From positions 620,001 through 684,000 of the forward strand of contig JBAMDO010000568.1 in NCBI GenBank assembly GCA_037074765.1: a stretch of 64,000 nucleotides of DNA. The letters run 5' to 3'. A model generated the notes under the pieces. The model was not told the DNA's origin and made no database searches. It saw only the letters and a program-made list of their open reading frames with translations. This document shows positions 61,549 through 64,000 of the stretch, piece by piece. A program made the translations under genes and the position numbers. Each line of letters begins with the position of its first letter. The first letter of the stretch is position 1. Origin of the DNA: Mansonella perstans. Its lineage: Eukaryota > Nematoda > Chromadorea > Rhabditida > Onchocercidae.

Positions 61549-64000
61549 GTAAGTGTATTGAATTACAGTTTCAAATTAGTTCCAGAAAAAAAGGATCGAT
61601 ACATAATCAGCAATCAGTAACCATGAAGCATACAAGTATCGGAGCCATAAATCGATCAGATGTTGCCTACAACAGCGCAACATTTATATTTTTGCTCATT
61701 GGAATTGAGGTGAAAATAATTAGTGGAATCGGGGTAATACTGCGATTTCTTGTTGCAATAAATACCAAATATTGTTTAATTTCTTCTTATACATGCAATT
61801 CTATAATTAATTTTATTTAAATACTTCAATTAGGCTATCAATGATTCTTTACTTTTATGATTACATGATTATTGTATCGTACTGTCTGATGAAAAATATC
61901 TGCAATTTATCTTCTATTCTGTTCAATCTCTTCTTACTACATTGCTGCTATAGTCTTTTAACTATAAGGTAACAGATGTGATTATATCGAAGATAATTGA
62001 TATTCATAAAATTTTAGATATAATTTGCAAAGTAGGCGATGCTGATACGAGAGACGATAGGAGTGTGATAGGACATAAAGTAAATCAAAAAATAAACCAA
62101 TGAGCGAGTTTGAAAGCAAATATCAGAGTGAATCTCATTTAGAGAGAAAAAAGAAGAGAAGAGCTAAGAGTGTTAAATTCATATGAGAAATATAATATTT
62201 GCAAAATATAAAGCATTTAGTAGCCATCAATGAGCGGTGAAAATTTATTTAGCATTATAATTTATACCTTAAAAATTCTATCTTAAATAAGAATTGAAAA
62301 AAGAAAAAAATAAAATTAAATTGAAGGATAATTTCTAAGCAAATGATTGTGCTTAATGTATGCTATAAATCGTAATTTTTCCGTTGTAGTTTCTTTTCTC
62401 TTTTATTTTCTTTATTTTCTATCAAATTTTTAAGATTTTTTTTAAAGAAATTTTCTTTACGAAACGATTCCATAATTTTTAGCAAATTTCAAAGCAAGCA
62501 TAAGTTTTGCAGATATAATAACAGTAATTGGCGCATTTTTTTTTTTCCCAAAAAGATAATTTAGAAATAGTTTAAAAAATAAAAATCAATTAATTTCGAA
62601 AAGAAATTACGTATGAATCGAAATATGAAAATGTCAAATAAATCATGGAAGATTTTTCGACAATGTAGAATCTTCCTGTAGTGATAGAGGTAGGTACATC
62701 GGCTTTATTTAAATGCTTATCCCAATGCAGTAGGTTCTACATTGATAATCGAGAAATTATTTTGTAGCATAAAAATTTATCGTTTGCTAATATTAAGCTA
62801 ATTGTAGCGAAAAAATTTTTAATCTCACTGATTAGTTTTTTTTATCATTCAGGAAACACGATCTATTTTTGAAACAACATATCGTTATGTTTCTTACAAA
62901 ATATTTGAATAACTTTAATTAGAATTTGATACCTTCAGAGATCATCTGTCGTATCATCAGAGCTTCCAGGAATCCCTAAGATCTGTTGAAGAATAAATGA
63001 ATGAGGAATGATATTTTCCAATGCACTTTTCGTTTAACATTTAAATATCGCTTCAAAATATTGACATAACAAATTGTCATTATTGCCGTTGCCATTACCA
63101 TTACCATTTCTATTATTATTGTCATTGTTGTTAGTTATTGTGACAAGCACTGTTGTATTTCCTGGTGCCATGCGGTCACAAGCACAAAAATGTATGTGTT
63201 TACATACATATATTCAAAATTAAAATTAAAAATTTAAGAAATTACCTTATCTTATTTATTTTTAATTCATAATCTAATTATTAAGCAATTGTTGAAAATG
63301 AATATTAAAAATTGCATTAGAAAATTAAAAATTTTTAAGAAATATCAAAATTTCATATTTAATCAATAGCTTATCAATTATCTCCTTTTCACACCTTATC
63401 ATCTCCATTCACTCATTCATTTAATATTTTTCCAATTAATTAAGAATGAGTAATTTTGTCATTTGATTTCTCAATATGTGTTAATCTTGCTTAACATATA
63501 TCTCATAAGATTTATTTGTTGAATCAATTATACTAGCTATCTATCTTATTACAATTTTAATAATTAATAATAATAATTATTAATTATTAAAGTTTTATAA
63601 ATGTTATCAATTAAAAATTAATTAACATATTAATCTGCGACTTTACAGGTTAATTTTATGCCTAAGTACTTAGCTATCTTTATCACACACACACACACAC
63701 ACATCCCTCACTTACTACAACCACTTCTCTCATAACTCTTTCTCTAATCATCATCATTTCTGTGCCATTATCTTTTGCCGCAAACACGTTTCGAGAGCCG
63801 AACACTACAGCGATCCGAGGTATATAACAAATAGATATACAAACATAGACAGACAGACAGACAGATAGACAGACAGGCACACACACACACACACACAGAC
63901 ACATACACACAGATTCATAATACACACATATATATTTGCATATCTATACAACAAGGGAACTAGGGAACGTACATACAAATACACTCAATCATTTTTACAC
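61549..64000 (+). other. zfh-2 intron running off the window
   Basis: After the gtaagt donor at 61549 I see no further zinc-finger or homeodomain exon. The DNA is AT-rich with repeats at the right edge. The next coding exon should lie beyond 64000, unless a short one is missed. Confidence 0.6.
63684..63935. repeat. cluster of CA and CAGA microsatellites
   Basis: Contains (ca)n at about 63684-63703, (gaca)n/(gata) at about 63848-63876, (ca)n at about 63878-63897 and looser acacac/atatat words to 63935. Non-coding simple sequence. Confidence 0.9.

Noticed and set aside
63683..63925. 80-codon Cys/Val-rich minus-strand ORF
   Set aside because: Translation of CA/CAGA microsatellites.
1..64000. 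tRNA, rRNA, spliced-leader RNA or known microRNA genes
   Set aside because: I looked for T-arm GTTCRANNC contexts and a few conserved microRNA sequences and saw no convincing match; a covariance-model scan would be needed to exclude them.

Overview
The window is eukaryotic and almost certainly from a nematode; a filarial (clade III) worm is the best fit. It is AT-rich. The genes are broken into many small exons by AT-rich introns, with tttcag/tttttag acceptors. Several start codons sit a few bases behind an orphan 3' splice site, as expected for spliced-leader trans-splicing. The species is inferred, not proven. I assembled the gene models by hand from open frames, splice signals and matching intron phases, and recognised the families from remembered conserved motifs. 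No database was searched.

Layout. Positions 1-2510 are GC-richer, full of trinucleotide repeats, with no gene I can support. A weak candidate exon pair lies at 4590-5461. SIN3, the Sin3/HDAC co-repressor scaffold, runs 6491-15590 (+) in 22 exons that keep one frame for 1254 residues. An OSER1-like gene (DUF776) runs 18587-17202 (-), convergent with SIN3. After an intergenic stretch with several minisatellites comes ceramide kinase, 22081-26768 (+), 11 exons and 559 residues; its start lies behind a triplicated 33-bp repeat, each copy carrying a 3' splice site. A three-exon, 82-residue COMMD6-like gene follows at 28145-28967 (+).

From about 29.7 to 53.6 kb I find no convincing gene. The region holds repeats, a small inverted-repeat element, one decayed coding-like tract, one long orphan ORF on the minus strand, and several GC-richer islands, some with homeodomain-type TAATTA sites. 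At the right end is the 5' part of a zinc-finger homeobox gene (zfh-2/ZFHX3/ZFHX4 family). Its C2H2 exons at 60116-61548 are clear; its homeodomains and 3' end lie beyond the window. Two alternative 5' ends are compatible in phase. The desert is plausibly its regulatory region.

The genes do not form one pathway. SIN3 and ZFH-2 act in transcription, OSER1-like is probably a stress-response nuclear protein, ceramide kinase acts in sphingolipid signalling, and COMMD6 belongs to the COMMD/Commander trafficking family. I found no wholly new system. The most unusual items are the triplicated acceptor before ceramide kinase, the two-headed zfh-2 5' structure with a 26-nt microexon, and recurrent 28-34-bp tandem duplications at gene edges.
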